DNA from: Prosapia bicincta
Lineage: Eukaryota > Arthropoda > Insecta > Hemiptera > Cercopidae
NCBI GenBank assembly: GCA_036971475.1
Contig: JBAIZL010000001.1
Location: 286,342,925-286,406,924 of the forward strand
Reading direction: 5' to 3'
DNA: 64,000 nt
Made by a program: the position numbers and the translations under genes. The notes beneath the pieces were generated by a model. That model ran no database searches, was not told the origin of the DNA, and saw nothing but the letters and a program-made list of their open reading frames with translations. Positions 23,510-33,478 of the stretch are shown one piece after another. Positions within the stretch are counted from its first letter, which is position 1; every line of letters starts with the position of its first letter.

Positions 23510-24955
23510 TTATATATAAATTTATGTAAATGTTGTTGATAAATCTCAATTAACATAATTCAATATATATAAGTGATATATATATATATAACTTAATATA
23601 ACTAACATACCTTAATATAAGTTATGTATTTTTAATTAAATTTTTGAAATGAAAACATTCTTAGACGCGTGTGGTAACAAATGTGTAGGTTATTCCTCAC
23701 TATGCAATATTAAAAGTTTTTTTCATTTTAGAATTTCTTTAGAGGTGACTATAATAGTTTTTACTTTTGTCGGCACTTTCCCAAGGGTCACAATCTATTT
23801 TTTTTTAATACTCATTTTTACAGACTACTAAGAAATAATTCTAATAGACAGAAGGTCTCTAAAATGTACTCAGAATATATATTTGGAAGAAACATGGTAC
23901 GACGGATATTTTACTGATAATTTAAACATACGTTACAAATGTATATATCTTACTTATGTCTTACAATTAATTACAAGCTAAAATGCCTCTAACAAAGCTC
24001 AAGACATTTCCCTGCAATGAACGTAATAGAAAAGTAATCGTTTTAATCATACATGGCTTGAAGACCCAATGATCGTCATCAGTCTTTAAACTTTAAAAAT
24101 GTCGTCATTATATTTATGTCTAATTATAACGGTATTATTGAAACATTAGCACAAACACACATTCTAAAGATATCTTTAACTAATAAACTATTATTACATA
24201 TTTCTTTAGAAATAGCCTTCCCTAGATATTACACTTTTTCCATTAGTTTTACATATTTCGTTTATCATCATCGTTATTTTATCCTACGCAATCGGAACGT
24301 ATGTTTTTCTTCCATTCCAATTTGGTTTATTTTGAAATAACTTTAAAGAAGCACATATTTTTGTATGGAAGAATATGTTTACTGGGAATATTAACTTCCG
24401 GTTAGAATGGAGCGAAATAAAGTTTAAAAAGGAATTACTATGTGAGACGTTTCTTCAAACCAGAAGGGAGTTCCTTTGTCAAATATACTCGTATGAGCGT
24501 TTCTCATTACCCGGTAATTTTAGAAAGTAAATATTTCGCTTTATTTTTGACTATTTCCTCTGAAAGACAAATAGCACAGTTTTCAAAGACATATAAGAAA
24601 TAACAGGTAATTTCTGTTTATATGTATTGATAATAATTTAAAAAAGTAGATAACCTATTTACAAAAATGTAGATAACGTTTTGACAAACTTAAAAAACTT
24701 TTTATTAATTTGAGTTTACTTATTTTTTTAAATAAGCATAAAATCTTATAATTTAGTTTTCTAAAATTTTCTTCGTTTACAAATATCACAACAATTTTTT
24801 AGTTCTTCTTGGCTTATTCAACGTTCTCTTCGCTAGTCTGGTCAACTTAATCTTAAGGAAATAGTATACTATTGCAAATATTTACTATAATTATTTTCAA
24901 CTTTAACATTCCAATGATTTATTTTATATTATCTCTGTGAGACAGTATCATGACA
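23510..24955. other. AT-rich stretch, no gene seen
   Basis: Short frames at 23649-23831 and 24116-24340 show hydrophobic low-complexity peptides typical of AT-rich DNA. No domain was recognised. Confidence 0.45.
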
Positions 24956-24962
24956 AATTTCC

Positions 24963-25003
<41 letters not shown>

Positions 25004-25024
25004 AATTATTATTTTTGTAATTTT

Positions 25025-25072
25025 CATTCCTGATGATGTTGGTACTGTTTACCAACGAAATGCTTTGAATAT
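25025..25072 (+). ncRNA. Hammerhead-ribozyme-like motif (PLE tail)
   Basis: CTGATGA begins at 25030, followed by T, GTTGGT with ACCAAC, GAAA, then TGCTTTGAAT. The stem III palindrome is altered (ATGCTT instead of AAGCTT), so pairing there is weaker. It lies between (AT)n tracts at about 24966-24998 and 25122-25160. Confidence 0.5.
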
Positions 25073-25101
25073 AAAATAATAAATATTCTTGTATTTGAAT
25101 A

Positions 25102-25117
25102 ACCTATGTTGTTTTAA

Positions 25118-25163
<46 letters not shown>

Positions 25164-25180
25164 TTAAAACAACATAGGTT

Positions 25181-25230
<50 letters not shown>
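25102..25230. repeat. 20-bp inverted repeat around (AT)n, followed by more (AT)n
   Basis: AACCTATGTTGTTTTAAAAC (25102-25121) and its exact inverse (25161-25180) flank an AT tract. Because AT dinucleotides are self-complementary, nearly the whole block can fold. A further AT tract follows at about 25183-25229. Confidence 0.8.
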
Positions 25231-25234
<4 letters not shown>

Positions 25235-25439
25235 TAAATTACAGTGAAAAATATTTTAAGTTGTTTATGGTGTCTTTGTTAGCAAACTATGCACAGCCTA
25301 ATGATAATAAAAATTATATAAAAGTGGAATACATATTTTTTTAATAATATTAGTAGTAGGTCTTAGTAATATTGTTATAAGTAATAAACATTTAGTAAGG
25401 AGACAACCGCAAATAACCTTTAGTATATAATATACAGTA

Positions 25440-25444
<5 letters not shown>

Positions 25445-25500
<56 letters not shown>
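25445..25500. repeat. (AT)n microsatellite
   Basis: AT dinucleotides adjoining the 3' end of the PLE fragment at 25500-25950. Confidence 0.95.
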
Positions 25501-25503
<3 letters not shown>

Positions 25504-25547
25504 AACAAAAGTCTAAATATAAATACAAGAATTATAATTGAATTTAC

Positions 25548-25595
25548 AATTCAAAGCTTTTCGTTGGCTAACAGTAGCAACATCATCAGGAATAT
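25548..25595 (-). ncRNA. Hammerhead-ribozyme-like motif downstream of PLE endonuclease
   Basis: Minus-strand reading: AATATTC, CTGATGA, T, GTTGCT with AGCCAAC, GAAA, AAGCTT palindrome, T, GAATTG. It lies about 45 bp downstream of the stop of the endonuclease fragment at 25642-25947, on the same strand, the expected position at a PLE 3' end. Confidence 0.6.
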
Positions 25596-25641
25596 TAAAC
25601 AATTAAAATTAACATATGTGCAAATTAGATCAAATAAATAG

Positions 25642-25947
25642 TTATGCCAAATCAATTACAATGTTGTTAAATTTTTTTTGTTTTGCTGCCCTAACATTAC
25701 AAACACTGAATATAGTATCAAATTTAGATTTTACTTGTATTTGTTCATTTATTAACTCATTATTAGTATTATATTTATGTATTTCTAAAGCTTCATAAAT
25801 ATTCATTTTCAGGCCATTGTTAATTTCTTTTATAAGTATCATATTATCTATATTAGGAAATAAGTGATTATTATTTATACAATGACTAGCAAAATTTGAT
25901 TTATAAATTTCTGGCTTTTTATATGCTATTAATACACAAGAAAACAT
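25642..25947 (-). pseudogene. Penelope-like element, GIY-YIG endonuclease C-terminal part
   Basis: The 101-codon frame contains YKSNFASHCINNNH, then NMILIKEINNGLKMNIYEAL, EIHKYNTNN and LINEQIQVKSKF. This is the second half of the GIY-YIG module plus the conserved C-terminal tail of PLE proteins. The GIY and YIG motifs themselves are missing. The first codons (MFSCVLI) come from the terminal-repeat sequence ATGTTTTCTTGTGTATTAAT, which also ends other copies (28270, 56040). So the terminal repeat is joined directly to the endonuclease, meaning a 5'-truncated copy with a rejoined end. An (AT)n tract (25957-26000) follows. The copy at 53.6 kb is a close relative. Confidence 0.75.
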
Positions 25948-25951
25948 ACTA

Positions 25952-25956
<5 letters not shown>

Positions 25957-26000
<44 letters not shown>
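25957..26000. repeat. (AT)n microsatellite
   Basis: AT dinucleotides at the 5' boundary of the PLE fragment. Confidence 0.95.
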
Positions 26001-26007
<7 letters not shown>

Positions 26008-26759
26008 CTATGTAATCTACTGGGAATAACAGTTGCATACTGAGCTACAATGGTCCTGGGGTCGAATTACGGTACCGCCAAACAATTTCTCAGCTTTTTT
26101 CGAAACTCAAAATGACCCAGTTTTGAAAATGAATACCGTTGGTTAAATCTTTAAAAATATTGGAGCGCTCGAGTTTAAAGCTGGCCAAAATACATCCTTT
26201 GAATATACTAAGGCCCAGTAGTGTATACTATCATCTCTCTTCTACGCCATAAGATGTAAAACATGTATTATTGTATTTGTAAACAATATACTGGATAATT
26301 TCAATTTTTATTAAATGAATCAGAGCAGAATCGAACAAACTTAAATTTAAGATATTTTTCTAGGTTCTAATTCATTGAAAAATTATTATTAACGATAATT
26401 CATTGAAAAACACATTTAATATCATTTCATAAAGAAATATTAGGTTCTGGCACTCGGGGAAATGCCGACAAAAGCCTTATAAATGAAAACATTTATAGCC
26501 CCGTCTACAGAAATTTTGAATTGAGAAAAAAATTAAATTTTGCTTAATGAGAAATTAGCTAAACATTTATGATCAGATGCGCCTAGGAATGTTTTCACTC
26601 CAAAAATTAGAATAAAAATTCATAACTTATTATCGTTACATTGAATTATTTGTATTAAATTTTATCAGAATATTTATTTATAACATATTTATCAAAACTA
26701 TTTAATATATACCTTTTCCCTTTAACAATGTTCAATAAATAATGTAACGTAACCTAAGT

Positions 26760-26950
26760 GTTAAAACAGTTGTTTTACAACACAACGAATGACATAAAAT
26801 CAGCTGATATGTAAAATCATATGTTATTTAATTCTCTTTGAGGTGACGCATGGCGTAACCTGGCGGAAATATACTGACGTGAAATTGTATGTTTTTTATA
26901 TGTCCAACAAATAAGGTTTTTTAGGCGTCGCTATAAATGTTTTCACTTCA
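26760..26950 (-). repeat. Dispersed repeat with ATCAGCTGAT, copy 2
   Basis: Reverse-orientation homologue of 22600-22815, about 20 bp shorter in the middle. See that entry for shared landmarks. Confidence 0.5.
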
Positions 26951-26954
26951 AAAA

Positions 26955-27840
26955 TATAAAAGTAAAATAAAGCATGTACTTTGAAACCAAGATACGAATG
27001 TTACATTTGTAATATATTGAGTTCTTAATAAATAAATGATTAAGTATAATTTTAAATAATTTTTGAAGGTTTAGCATGCTAATCATTTTTAACAAAATAC
27101 TATTTTAAAATTATACACACCATTATTAAAATAACAAACTATTGTACTTAAAGTGATAATATTTCATTAACGGTGATGAATATATAGAAAATAATAAAGA
27201 TAAAAGTAACTTAAAAGCTGTATCACCCAAGAAAAAAATAGAAATTATTAATTGGACGAAACTAAATAGCTAGTTAAAGCAAATAATATTTAATGTAGAG
27301 GTAAATTCAATATTCCTACAGGGATAAGGGAAATGAATAGGATGCCGCCGTTCTACAGGTTTACCGTAATAAACCCCAAGCAACAATATACTGCCATAGT
27401 AAGCCTCTTAAGGGGAGGATCGCGATCACCAAATTTGTACAAATTCAGGTGTTGATATTCCCAACGGCAGCTTTGCCCTATATAACGTACGCGAATACCG
27501 TATCACAACATTAAACAAGGAAGTGCATTTGTTGTACAAAACTGTTTTACACCGTATGATTTAAATTGTAGGTTTTTCTACGATAAATTTATCAATTACT
27601 TTTATATTAATCGTTTTGACTTTACATAATTTATAGAAGCCTATATGCTCTACTCACCATTCCAATCGTTTTAATGTTTTGATAGTGATGTTATTTTTAC
27701 ACTCAACACGTTTATAGACATCCTCATTTATTAAAGTTGTGTAAAATATCTTTGACTAGAATCCGGGTGAGAAAAGTATTATAAGTATGAAATGCGTGAT
27801 ATAATCATCTTTATTTCCGCTAGCGAAAAGTACACTCTTC
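26955..27840. other. No gene seen
   Basis: AT-rich sequence. A short GC-richer patch at about 27310-27500 has no open frame or motif I recognise. Confidence 0.4.
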
Positions 27841-27842
27841 TG

Positions 27843-28018
27843 TCCTGCCTTTCCTAACATCAAAACATTAATCTTCGTTGACGCATTACGGATTAACTAA
27901 ATACTTTAAACTGTACTCATTCACTACCAAAACTTTAAACAGCACTATATTTTTTTATAATGAAGGCAATCCGAAACGCGTCCACGAAGAATATGGTTTT
28001 GATGTTAGGAAAGGCAGA
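27843..28018. mobile_element. MITE-like element with about 48-bp terminal inverted repeats
   Basis: The left end starts CTGCCTTTCCTAACATCAAA and continues through TCTTCGTTGACGCAT to CGGATT. The right end is its inverse with a few changes (AATCCGAAACGCGTCCACG through GGAAAGGCAG). The middle is AT-rich and non-coding. A degenerate relative lies at 21645-21790. No target duplication was identified. Confidence 0.6.
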
Positions 28019-28104
28019 AGAAGTTTACTTTAAAGTATTTTAAAATATTTTTGTAGTCGTGGGGCTAGGCAACAAACGTAGCCTAAGGCCTTGGTTACTG
28101 ATTT

Positions 28105-28296
28105 ATATATATATATATAAAGAAATAAGTCAAAATACAAGAATTATTATTGAATTTACAATTCAAAGCTTTCCGTTGGCAAACAGTACCAACATCATCA
28201 GGAATATTAAACAATTGTTTAATTTGTACACTCATAAAACAATTCTTGAATTGTATTTTGACCTATTTCTTTATTAATACACAAGAATACATATTG

Positions 28297-28300
<4 letters not shown>
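28105..28300 (-). mobile_element. Miniature PLE derivative
   Basis: Between the AT runs at about 28104-28118 and 28303-28345 this copy holds only PLE end sequences. It has the tail with ribozyme motif (28160-28206, minus strand), a short internal hairpin around GGAATATTAAACAATTG, and the other boundary sequence ending ACACAAGAATACATATTGCG. All coding sequence is deleted. Confidence 0.6.
28160..28206 (-). ncRNA. Hammerhead-like motif with altered core
   Basis: Minus-strand reading: ATTC, CTGATGA, T, GTTGG with CCAAC, then GGAAAGCTTTGAAT. The core GAA that should follow CCAAC is GGA here, so this copy is predicted to be inactive. Confidence 0.5.

Positions 28301-28302
<2 letters not shown>

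Positions 28303-28345
<43 letters not shown>
28303..28345. repeat. (AT)n microsatellite
   Basis: AT dinucleotides between the miniature PLE and the perfect foldback. Confidence 0.95.
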
Positions 28346-28347
<2 letters not shown>

Positions 28348-28348
<1 letters not shown>

Positions 28349-28521
28349 ATGAATAGTTACTATCTGGAGTACATCCGTTCATTCTGCAGTCCATAAATTC
28401 GCAGTTCCGACGTTTCCCTAGAATCTCATCCAGCATTGACGAGGTGAACCTAACAACAGTAGAAGAGCGAATTTATGGACTGCAGAATGAACGGATGTAC
28501 TCCAGATAGTAACTATTCATC
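28348..28521. mobile_element. Foldback with perfect 55-bp arms
   Basis: Arms at 28348-28402 and 28467-28521 are exact inverse copies over all 55 bases, separated by 64 bp. The spacer contains TTCCGACGTTTCCCTAGAATC. Related, less symmetric copies lie at 35625-35745 and 55760-55995. All three sit in or beside (AT)n tracts, and two are followed by the same flank (TTTTTCCATCCGTGAAGGAA). Perfect arms imply recent formation or gene conversion. Confidence 0.8.
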
Positions 28522-28624
28522 ATATTTTTCCATCCGTGAAGGAATACGTATCAGCATATATATATATATAATTAATAAACTAAAAATATTTCAAAAACAA
28601 GAATACTTTTAATGAATATATTTA

Positions 28625-28671
28625 TTCAGAGCTTTTCGCCGATAAAATAGTATCAGCATCTTCAGGAAAAT
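28625..28671 (-). ncRNA. Hammerhead-ribozyme-like motif (left PLE tail)
   Basis: Minus-strand reading: TTTTC, CTGAAGA, T, GCTGAT with ATCGGC, GAAA, AGCTCTGAAT. Stem II uses G-C, C-G, U-G and further pairs, unlike the GUUGG/CCAAC form elsewhere. The stem III palindrome is degraded (AAGCTC). Confidence 0.5.
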
Positions 28672-28747
28672 AATTATCTAATAAAATATTTTTACAAAAT
28701 TAAATCATATGTGCTACAAACGACCATATGTTTATAAGTATTGCACT

Positions 28748-29092
28748 TTATGTAATTTTTTCTATAACATCAATGACCTTATAAATAGTTTGGTGCCTTG
28801 ATCTCACTTGAATTTGTTCATTAATTAATTCGTCTTTAACTTTATGCTTATAAATTTCCAATGTTTCAAATATATTCATTTTTAATCCTTTATTTAATTC
28901 TTTTATTAATTTCATATTTTCTATTTCCGGAAACTCGTGTACATTATTAATACAATGCGTAGCTAAATTTGATTTGTATATGTTTGGTTTGATATCAACG
29001 TTTAAATGTTCTTTGTATCTTTCTTTTAATTTCTTTTTTGTTTGTCCTACATATAATTTATTACAAGTTTGACATTTTAATATATGTCAAAT
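28748..29092 (-). pseudogene. PLE GIY-YIG endonuclease fragment
   Basis: A minus-strand frame open from about 29092 to TAA at 28748-28750 gives KCQTCNKLYVGQTKKKLKER at its start. This is the CxxC plus YVG-Q-T part of the PLE-type GIY-YIG module, with the downstream Arg of the active site. It continues with NLATHCINN, GLKMNIFETLEIYKHK and ELINEQIQVRSRH, the conserved tail. It lacks the GIY Tyr strand and everything upstream, including the reverse transcriptase. It has no start codon of its own. This is the best preserved endonuclease half in the window. Confidence 0.75.
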
Positions 29093-29169
29093 TATATAAG
29101 TTAATAAATTATGTAGCAGTTTGTAGCACATATGATTTAATTTTGTAAAAATATTTTATTAGATAATTA

Positions 29170-29220
29170 TTTTCCTGAAGATGCTGGTACTATTTTATCG
29201 GCGAAAAGCTTTGAATAAAT
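29170..29220 (+). ncRNA. Hammerhead-ribozyme-like motif (right, inverted PLE tail)
   Basis: CTGAAGA 29175-29181, T 29182, stem II GCTGGT 29183-29188 with ATCGGC 29197-29202, GAAA 29203-29206, then the AAGCTT palindrome and TGAAT. In stem II the second pair is C-G here and U-A in the copies at 16.7 and 25 kb, a compensatory difference. Confidence 0.6.
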
Positions 29221-29296
29221 ATATTCATTAAAAGTATTCTTGTTTTTGAAATATTTTTAATTTATTAACTATATTACAAGAAAACATATCACCATA

Positions 29297-29300
<4 letters not shown>

Positions 29301-29364
<64 letters not shown>

Positions 29365-29404
29365 TATGTTTGTGCATGTGTGTGTGTGTGTGTGTGTGTG
29401 TGTG
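29301..29404. repeat. (AT)n and (GT)n microsatellites
   Basis: About 60 bp of AT dinucleotides, a short unique stretch, then about 30 bp of GT dinucleotides. Confidence 0.95.
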
Positions 29405-29409
29405 AGCTA

Positions 29410-30565
29410 TTGTTAGTTTGTATGCATATGTTTCTGAAACTTAGTGTTTCTTTTAGCTATTTCTTTACTTTTTTCTTTTATTTATGTTTTTTTTCATATT
29501 TTCACAGTATTTTCTAAACGTAATTTATAAAAATATATACCTCTTTTATAAAAGTTATCGTCTACACCTTTTAAAATGCCTGCTATGGCACACGCATTTG
29601 GTAGAAATATCATAATTAGATATTATAGATTTAAATTTAATAACAAATCTTTTGAAAAAGACCTAAACATTGTTTTCATTTTTTGAAGTTTTTTTCTTAT
29701 AAAAAAATATAAATTAGAATACCTTCTACAAAGTTCTTCAAAGAAGCTTTTTCTTTCAAGTTCAAATACCTACAATACTTTGATTTTTTAAATGATAGTA
29801 AAACTGTCTTTTACATATGCTTTAATCTGTTACACCTTTCAGTGCAGGTGAGTAGATTTAGGGCCTCAAAAACTCTGATATCTGGTGAACTTTAGAAAAC
29901 GTGATATACTTTTAAACCTCAAAACCCCGTAATTTGTTATATTTAAATAAATATTATACAATGGAAGCAACTGGAATATTTATAGACATTTGTTTCAAAC
30001 CATGAAAATTAGTTTCTTTGCAGTGGCTCTCTAATTCTTTACAATTTTCAAAATTCTTTAAGCCACGATTTATAAAATTTGGAAAAAGTATAGGCTATGT
30101 AAGAAAAATATTTAAAACTTATGCCAATCTAATTAAAACTAAAATACAACATGAATTGATTTTAAATGCATTACCCTAACCTTTCATGTTTCAGACAAAC
30201 TAAAGCTGCTATTCATTGTCGTCACTATATATTTAGTGATTATATTTGTACATATATGCTAACATTATTCAGTTATTATATTAAAGGCATTATTATATGC
30301 CTTTGCCTACTAAAGATTCCTTTAGACAAGAATATAATATTGCAAACAATTTTAGATCATTTTGGATTTGATTTCACCATGCTTGGAATTAATAGGTTTT
30401 ATTTGAAACTTATTCTGACTCCTAAAGTATTTCCTAAATTAGTATTTTATAAGTAGAACCCTTGATACAATGTTTACTAATTGATACGAATTTTGATGTT
30501 GTCAATCCGTCTTTGTGGTGAAACGTCGTTAATATAATGTGCCCCAGGTCCTTCATAACTCCCCT
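29410..30565. other. AT-rich stretch, no gene seen
   Basis: The frame at 30166-30456 is AT-rich and matches nothing I recognise. No structured repeat was seen. Confidence 0.4.
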
Positions 30566-30568
30566 CCC

Positions 30569-31099
30569 CAGAGGTGGCATTGATTAAAAACGTGAGAGGT
30601 GGCACAGGGAGGTGCAATCCAGGTTCACAAAAATAGGCACCATAGCAAACTAAGTACATTTTATTGTTCTATATTTAACATGTAAGCATATAATAATCTT
30701 ATTTCTTAACCACAAATAAGAAAAAAAAACCTTAAAAATATTGTACCTAGCTTGAGATGGTAACTGAGTAACCCCGAAAGTGTATATTTGCCTTTGCTTA
30801 CATAAGCCTTTCTTCCATTTTTTCGTGTAAAGATTGCACGATTTGTTCTCTCTGCCAAAAGAATTTTTTTATTGTCATCAAAATTAAAGATGTATTTTAC
30901 TCTGAAATATTAGTAACGAGAGTGGTGGTACAAGGACGAATTCTCCGTACTGTCTTACGAATCACTTTACAACACAAACTAAATGAAAACTTGTAAAATG
31001 AATTAGGTGTTAACGTTTCTAAAAAATGTCACGTGACTTATACGGAGTTTGGGAACTTTTTTTAGAAACGCGGAGGAAAACTCGACTATGCCACCTCTG
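30569..31099. mobile_element. Possible hAT-type non-autonomous element
   Basis: CAGAGGTGGCAT at 30569 and its inverse ending CCACCTCTG at 31099 form 12-bp terminal inverted repeats that match the CAGNGGTNG signature of hAT elements. The interior (531 bp in all) has no open frame of note. The 8-bp flanks (CCCCTCCC and ATGGGTTA) are not a duplication, so either the ends are misjudged or the match is chance. Confidence 0.3.
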
Positions 31100-31104
31100 A
31101 TGGG

Positions 31105-33475
31105 TTAACCAGCGAATAGAGTCGAAAAAGAAGGTGGAAGAATCTCTAAATTGAAACCAGAAGACATATTAAACTTGGAGAAAATAAATGGACGTTCTAA
31201 GTATTTGTAAAGACAGTAAAATAAGGTAACTCATATCCCGCTTGGTTTTAAATTCTAAGGATATGACAAACATGAAAGGAAAACGTATTTCCGAAACGAA
31301 TATACAAAAACATTTTATCCCTCTTTGACTTGAATTACTTAGTCTGGCTACTTGGTTTTTATAGTTAATTTCAAGAAGTTTTAAATAAATGATAGTTTGA
31401 ACAGTTATAAACCCAACTAGTTAGCTAAAAGTATTTTAGTATATTTAATAAATATAAAAATCACATCCTGGTGAAAACACGACAAAGTAAAGTTCTCTGG
31501 AAATGGTAATCTGTATTAAGAAGCAAGGATAAGCCGCAAAGACATAAAACAGCCAGTCATGGTTTTTTATCATGACCAAACAACGCAAGAGAGTCAACTG
31601 TTATAGGTTAATTAAATTAAAATGAATTACCTATACGGCACCGTCCGTCTAGACGAAAATCGTGTCGGCGTTTTGCCAAAGAACGGAGCATTGTATTTCT
31701 TAGAAAAACCTGTGATAATGGACCAGATGTTTCATATTATTTAACTAAAGATATACACATGTGTTTTGAGAATGTCTTTAACAAAATTTGTTTTAAAGAA
31801 AATGTATCGTACCTATATTGAGTAAATATTGTATTATATTGTTCAAACGTTTGGTTCATCAACTGTAGAAAAAAGTGGTCAACACACCTTATGAAAGACA
31901 AAATAGTTTTTGCCTTTTCAATCAGAAAAATAATTCATTTTAACTTTAAGAATAAAAATGTAGATACTTATTGGAAGGTATAGTCAGCACTTAAATAATT
32001 TACCCTTTTAGAAATATTTTTCTTGTTTAATTTTCCTTGGATTTTATAATATTTATTATTAATGTGTTTTAAATATGTTCAGATATGAAAATCACCACTT
32101 TTGTACGTACATATTTGGCTTTATAGTAGTTTTGTCTGTTAATCTGCCGGAATTCCGAGTGGGATCCTGACGAATCATTGGTTTCTGTCGCAACCATATT
32201 CACCAACATAATCTGCAGAGATTATCATATAATCCATCATATTTTTCTGGTTTTGAATGTACGTATTACATGATCGAATATTTCCTCTGCATGAAACGCT
32301 AAAGATTGAAACAACCTGTTTAAAATTTTTCTTTAATTTGGTTTTTGTGTCCAAACGTTTTCATAAACTTACTTTTTTTTCTTTCCTCTCAGTTCCTGTT
32401 ATTTCTTCTTTTAGTTATTGTTTAATGCCTTGTTCTTTTGTCTTTGAACGTGTCTATAACTTGTTTTTGGTCTCCAATTTTCGGTTTTGAGTCATTGGGT
32501 GCCAAGTTAGTTTTCGGCTTGCTAATATTGACAATTTTATTGACAAGAATAGCCTCAATATTTCATGCTTCTTGTCCAAAAGGCGTCTCGCTGCAATCCG
32601 CATTATGCCTCTAAAGACGGACGCTTTAAACTAAGATTTTCTTCACGCTAATATACAAACAATTGTCATTAAAGGGTGTTATTTGTTCATTTTAAATTCA
32701 GTTTAAAATATTTCTCATTTCATTCTTTTACTGAAACAGTCGTAAAATAATAAAAAATGCCTTTAACATTATACCTCCCCCCATTAGTTATTCGATTTAT
32801 TCTGCACTGCCTTAACCATTTTCCATAAACGATTTACATGAATGTTTTATTATGAAATGACAAATACTAACATTTTTTACTCTGGATTTAACACTATGGC
32901 ATAATTGTTTTCCTTAAGTAGGATTGAAGTTCTGTAAAGGTCTCGATTCATTATTCGTTCTATGTATTCTGTATAGAAGTTATTTCGTTGGGTAGTAGTT
33001 GACTCCACTCTAAGACTCTCGCAGACGACAGAAAAAACGTATATTCAGGTATTGTAAAGCGCCTTTGCACATGTGATAGCATATTTCCCCCTATTTATAG
33101 TACTATGGAATTATTACCCCGCTTTCATCGTCAACCTTTCTTCTATACTCATATTGGTACATGTTCGTGAAGGCATACTTCTAATACCGGATTGGCCCAT
33201 GGTATAAAGGTGGCCTACTTCAGAAATACGAGATTAAGTAAAGCTATGTCACTATTGTCCGATAAGGCCTGAAATTTTATTTGTATTTAACCAATAATAT
33301 TAAAATTCCGTGACCACCCTAAAGCTTTTCTATTCACATTGACATTTGGATACAGTATTGGCTAAATTTAGGCAATCATGCAAATAAAAGACTTTCCTTT
33401 AGAAATGATACTAAGCAAGAACTTAGAGAAGGAAAAGATCTTGCTATTTATATAGTAAATCCTGCAGCTGTATTT
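31105..33475. other. No gene seen
   Basis: Mixed to AT-rich sequence. Short frames such as 32257-32490 have low-complexity hydrophobic peptides. No domain or repeat was recognised. Confidence 0.4.
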
Positions 33476-33478
33476 AAC

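Larger units (their letters stand above)
28570..29276 (-). mobile_element. PLE fragment between inverted terminal sequences
   Basis: Inverted copies of about 153 bp (28570-28722 and 29123-29276) enclose a GIY-YIG endonuclease fragment on the minus strand. Each inverted copy carries a hammerhead-like motif. The left copy is the true 3' tail of the endonuclease frame. The right copy is an inverted tail attached where the element is 5'-truncated. (AT)n tracts flank the whole. It is a different subfamily from the copies at 25.6 and 54 kb, judged by protein and tail differences. Confidence 0.7.

Noticed and set aside
28403..28466. GAAACGTC core of the foldback as a further hammerhead
   Set aside because: A CTGANGA box in the right place is missing (CTGGATGAG or CTAGATGAC instead) and no good stem II closes on GAAA. 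Paired changes (CUGGA/UCUAG against CUAGA/UCUAG) hint at a hairpin, but not this ribozyme.
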